From Psychrobacillus sp032154225 (lineage in GTDB: Bacteria > Bacillota > Bacilli > Bacillales_A > Planococcaceae): DNA of 64,000 nucleotides. The notes beneath the pieces are model-generated. The model was not told where the DNA came from. It worked only from the letters and a program-made list of their open reading frames with translations, and ran no database searches. This document shows, one piece after another, positions 16,586-26,330 of this stretch. Both the position numbers and the translations under genes were made by a program. The first letter of the stretch is position 1. Each line of letters begins with the position of its first letter. The stretch covers positions 186,001-250,000 of the forward strand of contig NZ_JALDYF010000004.1 in assembly GCF_032154225.1 (NCBI RefSeq), read 5' to 3'.

Positions 16586-16604
16586 TCTATTCCACCACTT
16601 TCTC

Positions 16605-17126
16605 CTAATCGAACAATAAAAACTGTGGGTCTTCAACTATTTTAATAAAAATGTTTTCTGGATTATCACTAGAATTATCGAGAAAATATTGTGCTGGAGC
16701 ACCTGATGAAAGAAACTCATCTCGAAGTATTAGAACCCTTTCCCCCATTTGTATACTAGCTGCTCTTTGAAGATCACGACTAACGTGAATATCTGCATCT
16801 GCCCATAAAATGACATACTTAACTTCAATTCCTTGTACAATCCACTCCGTTGCGTATGATTGAACATCTTCCCAAAAGGCAACCCAATCAATAATGACAT
16901 CATAACCAGCGTCTAAAAAATTATTACTTAAAGAGACAATGTTATTCCAAACTAGGTCTTTTGCTTGTTCGGATAGCCAAGGCTTTTCATATCCTGAAAC
17001 GGGCATATAACTAATCGTATCTCCTGATATATGGGCACTTTTTACAAGTTGTTGCGCCAGTATTTTTGATGTAGTTGATTTTCCAACACCTGCTGGGCCA
17101 GAAATAATAAAAACTTTTCTCGTCAT
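16605..17126 (-). CDS. Small P-loop kinase-like ATPase
   Basis: A 173-residue protein with Walker A GPAGVGKSTTS at residues 9-19, then HISGDTISYMPVSGYEKPW, DVIIDWVAFWEDV and YVILWADADIHVSRD. The layout is that of AAA_33/zeta-like small-molecule kinases (nucleoside, gluconate or antibiotic kinases). No specific substrate can be named. A degraded second copy of its middle region exists at about 22.2-22.4 kb. The EEP remnant follows on the same strand, so both may once have been co-transcribed. Confidence 0.75.
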   Translation of the reverse strand: MTRKVFIISGPAGVGKSTTSKILAQQLVKSAHISGDTISYMPVSGYEKPWLSEQAKDLVWNNIVSLSNNFLDAGYDVIIDWVAFWEDVQSYATEWIVQGIEVKYVILWADADIHVSRDLQRAASIQMGERVLILRDEFLSSGAPAQYFLDNSSDNPENIFIKIVEDPQFLLFD

Positions 17127-17213
17127 TAGTCATAATCGCTCCTATAAAATCAAAATATTCTATATTATCATCTTACACGAAAACTAATCGTTTATTTTGA
17201 AAATAATACAAAA

Positions 17214-17246
17214 AAATACTAGACCTTCAAAATCAGGCCTAGCATA
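17214..17246 (-). terminator. Terminator of the ECF sigma-ABC exporter operon
   Basis: Minus-strand stem (AGGCCTG... pairing with ...GGTCTAG) followed by ATTTTTTTG. Confidence 0.75.
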
Positions 17247-17251
17247 TATGC

Positions 17252-18391
17252 TTATTCTAAAATGTTTCTATTTTTCTCTCGCTTCCACATATACATTAGT
17301 AAACCAATACCTATTAGTAACGTGGAAGTATACGCAGTCGGTGCAACCGATTGTGGAATCCAAATTGCGATAATATTAGTTATTAAATATAGTAATCCAT
17401 AACCAATTACCCCAACAATAATTGGTATTTGTACACCTATGAGCACAATATAATTAGGTACAACACTTGAAAATACCATTGCTAGTAACGCCATTATTAA
17501 ACCTAGCACATAAATGGCCACGATATTTAAGACGATAAACTGTCCAAATGTCGGGTCATACCAATTAAAACCACTGATAAACATATGTACTGGTACGCCA
17601 AAATACATAGAAGTGTTATTTAATGAATAAAAACTCAAATAGACGATTAATAATGTTGTGATAAGTAATAATGTAGAAATAAAGCCTGCAAGCACTTTCG
17701 TCTTATACAAACTACGCCCTTTTTTGGACGCATACTGTATGAAGTGCAACTGCACCATTCTATCCTTTAAAAATATTGGAGAAATAAAAATGACAACACT
17801 AATAACGATTGTAATAGCAACAGATAAAATAAATGTTTTAAAATTGGAAATAACTACTTCAGAATAAACTTGGTACAATCCTTTCTCAACCATCTCAAAA
17901 TAACGTTCTTTTTGCCAAGGCTCAGCATTCTTTAAATAATTTCCTAGTATTTCTTCCTTCCTTTCATAAAAACCGATAAGCCTTTCTCTCTCCTGTAGCT
18001 CCCATACTAGATCATTATTTTCTACAAAAAGTAAATTGCTATAAAGTGCAGATAGTTCTTCATTTTCTCTATCGAAATTCCTTAACTCTGTATATGTTTC
18101 CATTCCAGCTTCTACAAAATCACTTCTTGTTTGCAAAAACTCGTTTATTTCCTCTACTTGCATGTCATATGTTTTCTTAAAATCTGCGAATTCAAATTCA
18201 TCCATATGTGTACCGTATTTTTCTATCATCTCAATTCCTATATTATAGGAGTCTAATGCCGGTCTTCCATTTGGAAAGTGCTCAATGTCAAATTGAATGA
18301 ACATATAATACATAATGGCATTTACGATAAATAGTAAAACAAATATCTTCCATGTCATAATTTTTTTTAGTTCATTCCATAATATTTGCAT
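17252..18391 (-). CDS. ABC-2-type permease, second subunit of the operon
   Basis: A 379-residue membrane protein with an N-terminal helix (FVLLFIVNAIMYYMFI), a charged extracytoplasmic domain of about 170 residues rich in Glu, and five further helices in the C-terminal half. This is the layout of ABC-2 family export permeases. The start lies 10 nt downstream of the first permease stop. It is the last gene of a five-gene operon led by an ECF sigma factor and probably forms a heterodimer with its neighbour. Confidence 0.8.
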   Translation of the reverse strand: MQILWNELKKIMTWKIFVLLFIVNAIMYYMFIQFDIEHFPNGRPALDSYNIGIEMIEKYGTHMDEFEFADFKKTYDMQVEEINEFLQTRSDFVEAGMETYTELRNFDRENEELSALYSNLLFVENNDLVWELQERERLIGFYERKEEILGNYLKNAEPWQKERYFEMVEKGLYQVYSEVVISNFKTFILSVAITIVISVVIFISPIFLKDRMVQLHFIQYASKKGRSLYKTKVLAGFISTLLLITTLLIVYLSFYSLNNTSMYFGVPVHMFISGFNWYDPTFGQFIVLNIVAIYVLGLIMALLAMVFSSVVPNYIVLIGVQIPIIVGVIGYGLLYLITNIIAIWIPQSVAPTAYTSTLLIGIGLLMYMWKREKNRNILE

Positions 18392-18401
18392 GTTATGCCC
18401 C

Positions 18402-19661
18402 CTACTGAATACTTTGTTTTTGAAAATATTTATAAGCGAGCATACTTGTAACAGTTACAATAAACGCCCAAATAACAATTGTGATAACTTCATAATTATG
18501 AAACATCGTACCTAGCCCATTTTGTCCACTAAAGAGCATATGTGGATTCATGACGATAACCGATAAGTTAAACGAAGCAAATATTATAAAAATGGAATTA
18601 GTTGGCATAAAACCACTAGCTAAATATCCTAGAGCAAAAAAGATAGCAAAGATAAAAAACGTGAAATAACTATTTTTTACAATAACTGAAATAGTGAATA
18701 CAACTAATGTAAAAAGAAGCATACAGCCCATTAAAAGCAAAGTAACAAGCAGTAAAAATTGTATGAATGGAATATTCCGCCAAGTTATATAAGGTAGTGT
18801 ATATTCCCAATTAAAAGCACTGCTAATTGGGCTATCCCATAAACCAGTATATGAAAAAACACTAAAGTAACAGGCAAGTGTAACTCCGAATAATACAAGA
18901 CACATGAGTAGTGACATAATAAGCGATGCAATTAGCTTATCTTTCATAAATGCTCTTCCTCTTCTAGTAGAAAAACTAAGAAGATGTGTTTTATGTTCAA
19001 CTTCATAGTTTGTAATAAATGCTGTTGTTAATACGACCAAAACAAGTGCTTGGAATACAAGTGCACCAAAAATATTTCTAAATAAAAAACTATGCATTTT
19101 ATAAGGAGCTCCAGCAAATGCCCATTGCTTATGCTCTTCTGATATTTTTATTTCCTCGAAACGATCTGATAATTTTATGTATTCATTTCGAATCATCTCA
19201 GCCGGTTTGCCGCTTAATCCGTACATACGTATCGTATCTTCAGCTAAACTATCTATCTTTAAGCTATCGTAATAAACGTCAATACTTTGTGCCATTTGAA
19301 AATACATTTCTTTTAGTTCTAACTCACGAAAAAGTGACTTATCCACTTCACTGTAGCTATCGAAATCTTCCCAAGTCGTTTGTTCAAAAAACTCACTTAC
19401 ACTAGAAAATTTCTTTCCAGTAATTGCTACCAGCTGTTCCCTGTCTTTTTGAAGAGCTTGTTCAAATAGCTGTAATGACTCCTCTGTAATTTGTAAACCA
19501 TATGTTTCCGCTAGTTCATTAGCTATTTTTAGCTCTTCTTTCATATAGCTATTATTGATAATAAGAAAAAAATCAAAAACCGAAAAAACGAATAGTAACA
19601 ATAAAAATATCGGCGACTTCCACACTTTTTGGCATTCATGCCAAACAATTTGCTTACTCAT
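18402..19661 (-). CDS. ABC-2-type permease, first subunit of the operon
   Basis: A 419-residue membrane protein with the same plan as the next gene: an N-terminal helix (SPIFLLLLFVFSVFDFFLII), an extracytoplasmic domain of about 160 residues, then about six helices. It begins MSKQIVWHECQKVWKSP, as in other ABC-2 exporters. Its ATG overlaps the ATPase stop by 4 nt, so stoichiometric co-translation is likely. The substrate is unknown; peptide or envelope-active compound export would fit control by an ECF sigma. Confidence 0.8.
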   Translation of the reverse strand: MSKQIVWHECQKVWKSPIFLLLLFVFSVFDFFLIINNSYMKEELKIANELAETYGLQITEESLQLFEQALQKDREQLVAITGKKFSSVSEFFEQTTWEDFDSYSEVDKSLFRELELKEMYFQMAQSIDVYYDSLKIDSLAEDTIRMYGLSGKPAEMIRNEYIKLSDRFEEIKISEEHKQWAFAGAPYKMHSFLFRNIFGALVFQALVLVVLTTAFITNYEVEHKTHLLSFSTRRGRAFMKDKLIASLIMSLLMCLVLFGVTLACYFSVFSYTGLWDSPISSAFNWEYTLPYITWRNIPFIQFLLLVTLLLMGCMLLFTLVVFTISVIVKNSYFTFFIFAIFFALGYLASGFMPTNSIFIIFASFNLSVIVMNPHMLFSGQNGLGTMFHNYEVITIVIWAFIVTVTSMLAYKYFQKQSIQ

Positions 19662-20536
19662 CGTACTTCGCCTTCCTCATTGTCTCGGTACTCATATAGA
19701 AACACATCTTCTAATTGTGGCTGCATCACCGTCCAGTTCGATCCTGCATTTCCTTTATGGATAAAACGAATAATCATTTTGCCATCTTCCTGTTTTTCGG
19801 AAAGCAATGTATATTGTTTTCGAAAGGATTCTAACTCCTCATAATGTATAGATGCTTCGTATACAGACCCATCTAGTGTTGCACAAATATTTCCCACACT
19901 TTCGTTATACAAAAGTTGTTTATTTTTAATCATTATCACTTTATTCGCAATCGATTCTATATCAGAGACAATATGCGTCGACACAATTACGAGTCGTTCT
20001 CTAGCAAGGTCTGATAATAAATGGCGAAAGCGAGCTCGCTCTTTCGGATCTAACCCAGCAGTTGGCTCATCCAAGATGAGAATCTCTGGGTTATTAAGTA
20101 ATGACTGCGCTATTCCCACTCGCTGAATCATCCCACCTGAAAACTTACGCATTTTTTTAGTAGCTACGTCACTAAGCGCAACTTCTTGTAATAAATCCTC
20201 AATTATCAGCAATGCTTCTTTTCTACTTATCCCTTTTAAAGCAGCTAAATATAGTAAATATTCCTTTGGTGAGTAGTTTTTATAGTAACCAAACTGCTGT
20301 GGTAAATAACCTAAAAGTGTTCGGTATGAGTCATCCATTGCGAGTATATTTTTTCCATTATACAAAATTTCTCCTTTTGTCGGAAAGATTAGTGTTGTTA
20401 GCATTTTGATAAGTGTTGTTTTACCCGCACCATTTGGAGCAAGCAGACCATAAAGTCCATTTGTAAACTCTAAATCAATTGTATCGAGAGCTAAAAAATC
20501 ACCATATTTTTTCGTTACATTTTTTACAGCGAGCAT
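19658..20536 (-). CDS. ABC transporter ATPase subunit
   Basis: A 292-residue nucleotide-binding protein: Walker A LLAPNGAGKTTL near residues 34-45, Q-loop LLGYLPQQFGYY, signature KFSGGMIQRVGIAQSL, Walker B ILILDEPTAGLD and H-loop VIVSTHIVSD. All catalytic motifs are intact. The closest type is the ATPase of ABC-2 exporters (CcmA/DrrA/BcrA-like). It is encoded between a six-helix protein and two permeases, so it should energise their export function from the cytoplasmic side. Confidence 0.93.
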   Translation of the reverse strand: MLAVKNVTKKYGDFLALDTIDLEFTNGLYGLLAPNGAGKTTLIKMLTTLIFPTKGEILYNGKNILAMDDSYRTLLGYLPQQFGYYKNYSPKEYLLYLAALKGISRKEALLIIEDLLQEVALSDVATKKMRKFSGGMIQRVGIAQSLLNNPEILILDEPTAGLDPKERARFRHLLSDLARERLVIVSTHIVSDIESIANKVIMIKNKQLLYNESVGNICATLDGSVYEASIHYEELESFRKQYTLLSEKQEDGKMIIRFIHKGNAGSNWTVMQPQLEDVFLYEYRDNEEGEVR

Positions 20537-20537
20537 C

Positions 20538-21296
20538 TTAATAAACCCCTTTCTTTTGATAGAAATAAATTAATCGGTTCAATAACTTTACGTATACCAA
20601 TGCAGTGCAAACAAAAACTAGCCCATATATGAACAGTGGTAATTGCATAAGAATCTCTAAATACAATTCATTGTTTGTGCTGCTAAGGACAATATTTCCA
20701 GCAAACCATATAAATACTGTACTAATAATCGTTGGAAATGAATGATTCCTCATTAATGCGTATAAAAAGAAAATCGAAAATAAAAACAAACCTGTTGTAG
20801 AAATCATAAACGCTCGAAAAAAATCGATTGGTTCATAAAATATGTTCAGAACAACAAGTGCAAACGTATTTGTGAACATCGAAAAAATACTAAATGTGAA
20901 CATCCGAAAAGCGATAATTTGATAGACATTGTATTTACATGTCATTTCTACTTCGAATGTTGTCTTACGCACTTTCGACATATACGTATACATAGAAAAA
21001 ATAAGATAAAGAATAGGTGAAAAGAGAAAAATTAACGCATATAATTCTTCCATTTTGTATTTGGTTAAACCATACATAAAAAATGGAGAAATTAGTGAAA
21101 TAATTACGGTAAACAACGCAAAGACTAGCCATGCATAATTAGAAAATAAGTGACGAAAACCTAGTTGCTTATACATTGATTTGATAAATGGAAAAAAGGA
21201 TTCTTTTTGCTTCACGCCTTCTTGAACAATTGCTTGAATTTGCTTTTGCATTGTTACTTGACCTGGCAATGGCACATAAAACTTTTCTTTACTCAT
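20538..21296 (-). CDS. Six-helix membrane protein, possible sigma-factor partner
   Basis: A 252-residue protein with a polar N-terminus of about 50 residues followed by six hydrophobic segments starting at YAWLVFALFTVIISLI. It overlaps the ECF sigma gene by 8 nt and precedes the ABC ATPase by 1 nt. Position suggests either a membrane anti-sigma factor or an accessory transporter subunit. No zinc-binding anti-sigma HxxxCxxC motif is visible, so an anti-sigma role is only a positional inference. Confidence 0.7.
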   Translation of the reverse strand: MSKEKFYVPLPGQVTMQKQIQAIVQEGVKQKESFFPFIKSMYKQLGFRHLFSNYAWLVFALFTVIISLISPFFMYGLTKYKMEELYALIFLFSPILYLIFSMYTYMSKVRKTTFEVEMTCKYNVYQIIAFRMFTFSIFSMFTNTFALVVLNIFYEPIDFFRAFMISTTGLFLFSIFFLYALMRNHSFPTIISTVFIWFAGNIVLSSTNNELYLEILMQLPLFIYGLVFVCTALVYVKLLNRLIYFYQKKGVY

Positions 21297-21837
21297 ATAA
21301 ATCCTCCTTCATCGCTCGGCGTATTCCTTTTATCGAAGCATAGTATTTAGTTTTCACAGTAGATAGTGGGATGGACACGATTGCTTCAATTTCTTGAAAC
21401 GTATATTCACCAAAAAGTTTGAGACGAACAATTTGCTGACTTGTAGCATCTAGTACAGTTAATAGTGAAATGACCGTTTCAAAATCTTCTTTGTACTCTA
21501 GTGTGATAACGATATTTTGCTCGTCCTGAAACTCATACTCCTCGATTGGTTGCACTACTTTCGTATATTGATAGCTTTTGGAGCGGAAATAATCGACAAG
21601 TCGGTTCGATGCAAGCCTATATAGCCAAGTTCGAAAAGAAGCCTTTTTACTATCAAAATGCTGAATAGACTTTAGAACACTTATAAAAATTTCCTGTGTC
21701 AGATCAAGCGTAAGCTCGTTATCTAATGTTTGTTTATATATAAAGGCGTAAATTTCATTGTAATACTTAGTGATTAACTTATTTGCAGCTTCCTCATTTG
21801 CACTTCGTTTTATCTTTTTTATCCATAGCCTTTCCAT
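21289..21837 (-). CDS. ECF-type RNA polymerase sigma factor leading the ABC exporter operon
   Basis: A 182-residue sigma factor: region 2 (LTLDLTQEIFISVLKSIQHFDSKKASFRTWLYRLASNRLVDYFRSK) and region 4 (LFGEYTFQEIEAIVSIPLSTVKTKYYASIKGIRRAM). The product is cytoplasmic and is expected to direct transcription of its own operon under envelope stress. GGTGAG precedes the ATG. It is distinct from the ECF sigma at 1253-1792. Confidence 0.9.
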   Translation of the reverse strand: MERLWIKKIKRSANEEAANKLITKYYNEIYAFIYKQTLDNELTLDLTQEIFISVLKSIQHFDSKKASFRTWLYRLASNRLVDYFRSKSYQYTKVVQPIEEYEFQDEQNIVITLEYKEDFETVISLLTVLDATSQQIVRLKLFGEYTFQEIEAIVSIPLSTVKTKYYASIKGIRRAMKEDLYE

Positions 21838-21951
21838 ATCTCACCACATGCTTCCCTCATGATCATTGCCGTCTCATACATATATTCGTAATAGATTAGA
21901 AAATAGTTTGATAAATTGATATAAATAAATATTCTTTCTTTTATTATAAAC

Positions 21952-21991
21952 AAAAAAGTACATCGCTTTTAGACAGGCAATGTACCTTTTT
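21952..21991. terminator. Bidirectional terminator hairpin
   Basis: Stem built on GTACATCGC and GCAATGTAC with A/T tracts on both sides. It isolates the sigma operon from the germination operon upstream on the same strand. Confidence 0.65.
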
Positions 21992-22200
21992 AGACTTTTC
22001 ATTATTTATCTGCTATCCAACAAAACTCCATAAGGATTATTTGGAGTTGTCTCCCTTTTAGTACCTGATTTATCCCAAAAACTCTCACTATAAATTCTGA
22101 ACAAGATGATTTTATTAAGTGAAGTTTAATTTTTTCTAATCTATTATTTATATTTTCAGAAATTTAGATTCCTTTCTCCTATTTGTAGTGTATTTTTTTA

Positions 22201-22350
22201 CACCCTTCAAATACGCAACCCAATCTTTAATGACTTCACATCCATGCTCCAAAGAGTTATTACCTAATGATACAATATTCTTCCAAACCTGATTTTTAGC
22301 TTGTTTGAATCCAAAGGCTTTTCATAACCTAAGAAGGTATAGGGCTAATG
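22201..22350 (-). pseudogene. Remnant of a second P-loop kinase gene
   Basis: The minus strand reads GYEKPL and, one frame over, AKNQVWKNIVSLGNNSLEHGCEVIKDWVAY. This aligns with GYEKPWLSEQAKDLVWNNIVSLSNNFLDAGYDVIIDWVAF of the kinase at 16605-17126. A frameshift, and the loss of the Walker A region, mark it as decayed. The rest of the 744-bp gap 21838-22581 shows only hairpins and no supported gene. Confidence 0.7.
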
Positions 22351-22581
22351 TTTTCAGCTAATATATTCACTTCTAACCCTTATTCAAGCATTCGTCATGT
22401 TGTTAATTTTACAAAGCGATGAAAATTTCAACAACTTGAATCCATATAGCTCAAATTTTGATATACTGAGAGCTACATGGTTTGATCCTGTAATATCATA
22501 GTTACAATACCCCGGGTGGAGAATAATTTAATTTTTATATAAACATTTATTAACTAAGGTGAAAAATATTGGAATTACTCT

Positions 22582-23739
22582 TTATTCTTCCGAAATAGTG
22601 TCTCTGTATGATTTTCTTCCTGAATCAACCTTATTTACATCCACAGTTATTTTTCTGATTGAATTTTCCGTCAACTCAACCTTTCCGTCTTTATGAACCT
22701 TTTTCCATACTTTAACATTATCACGATACAAATATTCCGATAATCGATAGATATCAGTATCATGTTTTAAACCCTCTTTATAAGTTTCTTCAATTTCTTT
22801 CTGAACTTCTTTTTCTACTCCCTTACGTACTTCATCCTCAGTTACTTTACTAAGAAAACCACTTACAGTAACTTCCATTATTACATTTATGTCAAACATC
22901 ACCTCACCTTTATCAGTAATTGGTTTTACTTTCACATTGATTTTATCTACATCAACAGTGAGATAATTATCTTTATTCGTATCTAAGTTGACTGTTACTT
23001 CTCCTCTTTTTGTCTCATTAGTCATCCACTGTAATCCTCTTACCTTGTCTAACATTATCGTTTGCTTAAAGCCTTTTGGATTAGTTACACTAACACCTGT
23101 AATACTTGCAACTTTATCAGGGCCTTTTTCGGTTGACCAATTATCTTTAATAGTGACCAACGGAATGTTTACTTCATAGCTTGGCTCATTTAGTCTTATG
23201 ATCAACTTTCGTAAACTGATTGGTTCAATAAATGATTCTTGTTTATATGAATTCATAGGATCTGCAATTTTAGAATGTGAAATTCCTTTATTTAAGATCG
23301 GAGTTAGTAACATTACTTCTTTCACAGACTCCTGAGTACTGTACACCCAAGTTTGATATCTCGTTTCTCTATAACGCACAAAAGTGTTTATAATTGGATT
23401 AGCATTACCATATTTTAGTACTTCTTCTGATAAAACAAGATAAGTCAAGTGCCCCCAAAAAAGTTGTTGATCCAATGTATGATATAGCTCATATAACGCT
23501 TCATCTACTGTAGTACCAGTAGCATGACCCACTTCTAACTGAGTAGCCTGTGTATTTGGTTGTTCCGTTTTTGCCAACATGGAAAAATCAATGATTTGAG
23601 CAAATACTTCATACTTACCATCTTTATAATCTATTCCTAAACCATATATATAAAGCATTCTTTCAGGTTCGTTTTCATCCCAACACCCTGAAAGTAAGAA
23701 TAAAACAGAAACAAAAATAATTACAATTTTTCTCTTCAT
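22582..23739 (-). CDS. Ger(x)C family spore germination lipoprotein
   Basis: A 385-residue protein with a lipoprotein signal peptide (VSVLFLLSGC, lipobox Cys near residue 19, followed by WDENEPERMLYIYGLGIDY). The WDxxE after the Cys is the standard GerAC-type mature N-terminus. GerC subunits are anchored to the outer face of the spore inner membrane and are needed for germinant receptor function. Its ATG overlaps the GerA-type stop by 4 nt. Length is normal. Confidence 0.93.
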   Translation of the reverse strand: MKRKIVIIFVSVLFLLSGCWDENEPERMLYIYGLGIDYKDGKYEVFAQIIDFSMLAKTEQPNTQATQLEVGHATGTTVDEALYELYHTLDQQLFWGHLTYLVLSEEVLKYGNANPIINTFVRYRETRYQTWVYSTQESVKEVMLLTPILNKGISHSKIADPMNSYKQESFIEPISLRKLIIRLNEPSYEVNIPLVTIKDNWSTEKGPDKVASITGVSVTNPKGFKQTIMLDKVRGLQWMTNETKRGEVTVNLDTNKDNYLTVDVDKINVKVKPITDKGEVMFDINVIMEVTVSGFLSKVTEDEVRKGVEKEVQKEIEETYKEGLKHDTDIYRLSEYLYRDNVKVWKKVHKDGKVELTENSIRKITVDVNKVDSGRKSYRDTISEE

Positions 23740-25190
23740 TTTTCGACCTCTTTGGTTCTTGTTTCGTCTTGAGGATCTAACGACTTCGGACGCTTTTTAT
23801 AGTATTTCGCGGGCATTCGGAGTAATGATTTCGATATTGTTGACCAATTTAAATCTGATGCAATATTCATGTAAGGAACACCAAAAACTCGGATACTCGA
23901 TAAATACAGTATCGTAAAGTGAAATGCAATGAAAAAGCCAAACAACCCAAAGAATGCTGTAACAATAATAAAACTAATGCGTAATATGCTCACCGCTGTT
24001 ACAAGGGATTGATTAACTAAAGTAAATGTTGCAATGGTTGATATTGCAATAATAACGATCATTGCTGGACTAGTAAGACCTGCTCGAATAGCAGCATCAC
24101 CAATGATTAATCCTCCAACAACACTAATTGTGCCACCAATGACAGAGGGGAGTCGTAGTCCTGCTTCACGGAATAGTTCAAACATAACTAGCATAAGAAG
24201 CATTTCAAGTGCTGAAGGTAGTGGAAGTCCTGTATTCGCTTGGACTACTGTTGCTAGTAATTGGAGTGGCAATTGATTTTGGTGATAAGAGGTTAATGCT
24301 AGCCAAAAAGCAGGTAGAAACAAACCGATTAATATGCCTGTCACACGAAGAATTCGTTCAAGTGAACTGAAAATAATGGGATATTCGTTATCCTCACCTG
24401 ACTTTAAAAGTAAAAATAAATTCACGGGAGTGATCATGGCATATGAAACCCCATCAACAAAAATGATAAATCTTCCTCGCACAAGCGCTTGAATAGCAAA
24501 ATCAGGTCTCCCTGTATAATCATTTCTCGGGAATATTTTAGCGCTTTTATTAACTCTTTCCATTAATATATCCCCACTGAAAATAATATCTGTGTCAACT
24601 TTGTTTAACTGTTCTTTTATTTCATCTAAAATGCCTTTATTGGCGATATCGTCAAAATAAAGAATTGATACTTTCGTTTGTGAACGTTTCCCCAATATGA
24701 AATTTTCCACGCATAGTGAATTTGTCGGCAATCTTTTTCGTATTAAGGCAATATTCACTGAAATATCCTCTATAAAATTGTCTCTTGGCCCTTTTATAAG
24801 AACTTCCATTCTTGATTCTTCAGGATTCCGGTTTGGCTTTTTTTCTATATTACTGGAAAATAATAGATGCTCATCTTCAAAAAAAAGTAGCAAGTGCCCC
24901 GTATATACAAGTGAAATAGCATCAGCCATGTCCTCTACTTTTTTTAAATCAGGAATGTGCAATTGAGCAAACACAGTTTCTTCCAACAATTTGTCAGCTA
25001 TATTATCACACATTTGTTGAACTCGTTTAACAATGACATCATTTAATAAAAGCAGGTCAATCATTGCATTACATGTAATGAACATTACTTTATGTTTTTG
25101 GAATGCATACTCTTGGAATTGTACATCAGCGGAATTTTTAAATAACTGATGCAAGGTGTTAGATTCAATTTTTTCTCTTTCTGATTGCAT
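23736..25190 (-). CDS. GerA-type spore germination receptor subunit
   Basis: A 484-residue protein: a hydrophilic N-terminal domain of about 280 residues followed by about five helices including VVQANTGLPLPSALEMLLMLVMFELFREAGLRLPSVIGGTISVVGGLIIGDAA, the strongly conserved GerA family core (PF03323). It forms the A subunit of a nutrient germinant receptor in the spore inner membrane. It is the middle gene of the operon, 33 nt after the B subunit gene. Confidence 0.95.
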   Translation of the reverse strand: MQSEREKIESNTLHQLFKNSADVQFQEYAFQKHKVMFITCNAMIDLLLLNDVIVKRVQQMCDNIADKLLEETVFAQLHIPDLKKVEDMADAISLVYTGHLLLFFEDEHLLFSSNIEKKPNRNPEESRMEVLIKGPRDNFIEDISVNIALIRKRLPTNSLCVENFILGKRSQTKVSILYFDDIANKGILDEIKEQLNKVDTDIIFSGDILMERVNKSAKIFPRNDYTGRPDFAIQALVRGRFIIFVDGVSYAMITPVNLFLLLKSGEDNEYPIIFSSLERILRVTGILIGLFLPAFWLALTSYHQNQLPLQLLATVVQANTGLPLPSALEMLLMLVMFELFREAGLRLPSVIGGTISVVGGLIIGDAAIRAGLTSPAMIVIIAISTIATFTLVNQSLVTAVSILRISFIIVTAFFGLFGFFIAFHFTILYLSSIRVFGVPYMNIASDLNWSTISKSLLRMPAKYYKKRPKSLDPQDETRTKEVEK

Positions 25191-25223
25191 CCCTCTTCCC
25201 TACTTTCCTTGTGAATTTACTAC

Positions 25224-26312
25224 TTATATCTTTTTGGAAGTCTTCCCTGAAATCCAAGCAACGCTTGCAAAAAAGATAGACAAAGTGAAAAAGAAGAAGA
25301 ACGTACTTACCAAGAAATAATTTCTTTTAATTTCAAGAAAAAGACTTTCACTTAAAAGAAACAACATTAAACAAATCAAGAAAAAGGCTGGTGCAAGAAG
25401 CAATCCAATTCGTTTTTTACTCCTATTCATATTTAACATGTCCACAACAATGAATAATATGAATCCTACTCTTATAAATGCACCAGTAAGCCATTGATAA
25501 ATAGAGAAAAAATCCATATGTTCAAGATACCTACCTACCGATACAAGTCCCCATTCCTCAAATGCAGGATACTTTTGTTTAGCTGCTTCAACTGGGCCGA
25601 ACTCAGTAATTGCCCCCATAAGTGGACCAATTGTCAGCCCCATTAAAATAAAAAGCATCAGCACATAATGAAACCATTTAATGCGTTTCTTAAAATGATG
25701 TTGAAGGAATAGGAGCATTAGTAATTCAACAAATCCAGATGCTGGATACACCATGCCTTCAAAAACTGGTTGAAAACCATTTTCAAAAAATGGCCGCAAT
25801 AAATTATAATCCTTCACTTGTATATTCGCGATTGCTACAAAAAAACCTAATATAACTACCCCAAAAAGAACGATGACGTTAACCATGGCAATTGTTTGTA
25901 TGTTCGTTGAAGCTAATAATATACAAAGTAGCGTGTAGATGATTAGCAACAATAACGATGGGGTTTTTGGTAAAAAAGTTGTAGTAACCCATTTCAATGT
26001 TTCAACCATCGTAAATGCTGCAAGTATTACTAAATAAACCCCAATAATATTTAGTACAATGGTAGAACCTATCCTCCCAATCACTGATTTTAACCAATCA
26101 GATATCGGCGCTTGATTTGATTTATTCTGGACATAAACTAAAAGAAACAACCAAGGTGCCATAGATATCGCAGCAAGGAGAACAGATACCCAGCCATCTC
26201 TTCCTCCAACATGTAGGAGTGGTGGAAGGATTGTTACATGATTTTTTAAACCGATAACCGTCATCGATAAGAAGATGACATGTAATATACTAATTGGTCC
26301 AACGACTCTCAA
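25224..26312 (-). CDS. GerB-type endospore germination permease
   Basis: About 362 residues from a TTG at 26312 that has AGAGGG 7 nt upstream; an ATG at 26330 adds six residues but has no ribosome binding site. Ten or so transmembrane segments and the block LLHVGGRDGWVSVLLAAI mark the GerB (spore permease, APC-like) family PF03845. It is thought to bind the germinant. It is the first gene of the operon, so the order is B-A-C rather than the common A-B-C. Confidence 0.9.
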   Translation of the reverse strand: MRVVGPISILHVIFLSMTVIGLKNHVTILPPLLHVGGRDGWVSVLLAAISMAPWLFLLVYVQNKSNQAPISDWLKSVIGRIGSTIVLNIIGVYLVILAAFTMVETLKWVTTTFLPKTPSLLLLIIYTLLCILLASTNIQTIAMVNVIVLFGVVILGFFVAIANIQVKDYNLLRPFFENGFQPVFEGMVYPASGFVELLMLLFLQHHFKKRIKWFHYVLMLFILMGLTIGPLMGAITEFGPVEAAKQKYPAFEEWGLVSVGRYLEHMDFFSIYQWLTGAFIRVGFILFIVVDMLNMNRSKKRIGLLLAPAFFLICLMLFLLSESLFLEIKRNYFLVSTFFFFFTLSIFFASVAWISGKTSKKI

Positions 26313-26330
26313 ATTACAACCCTCTAACAT

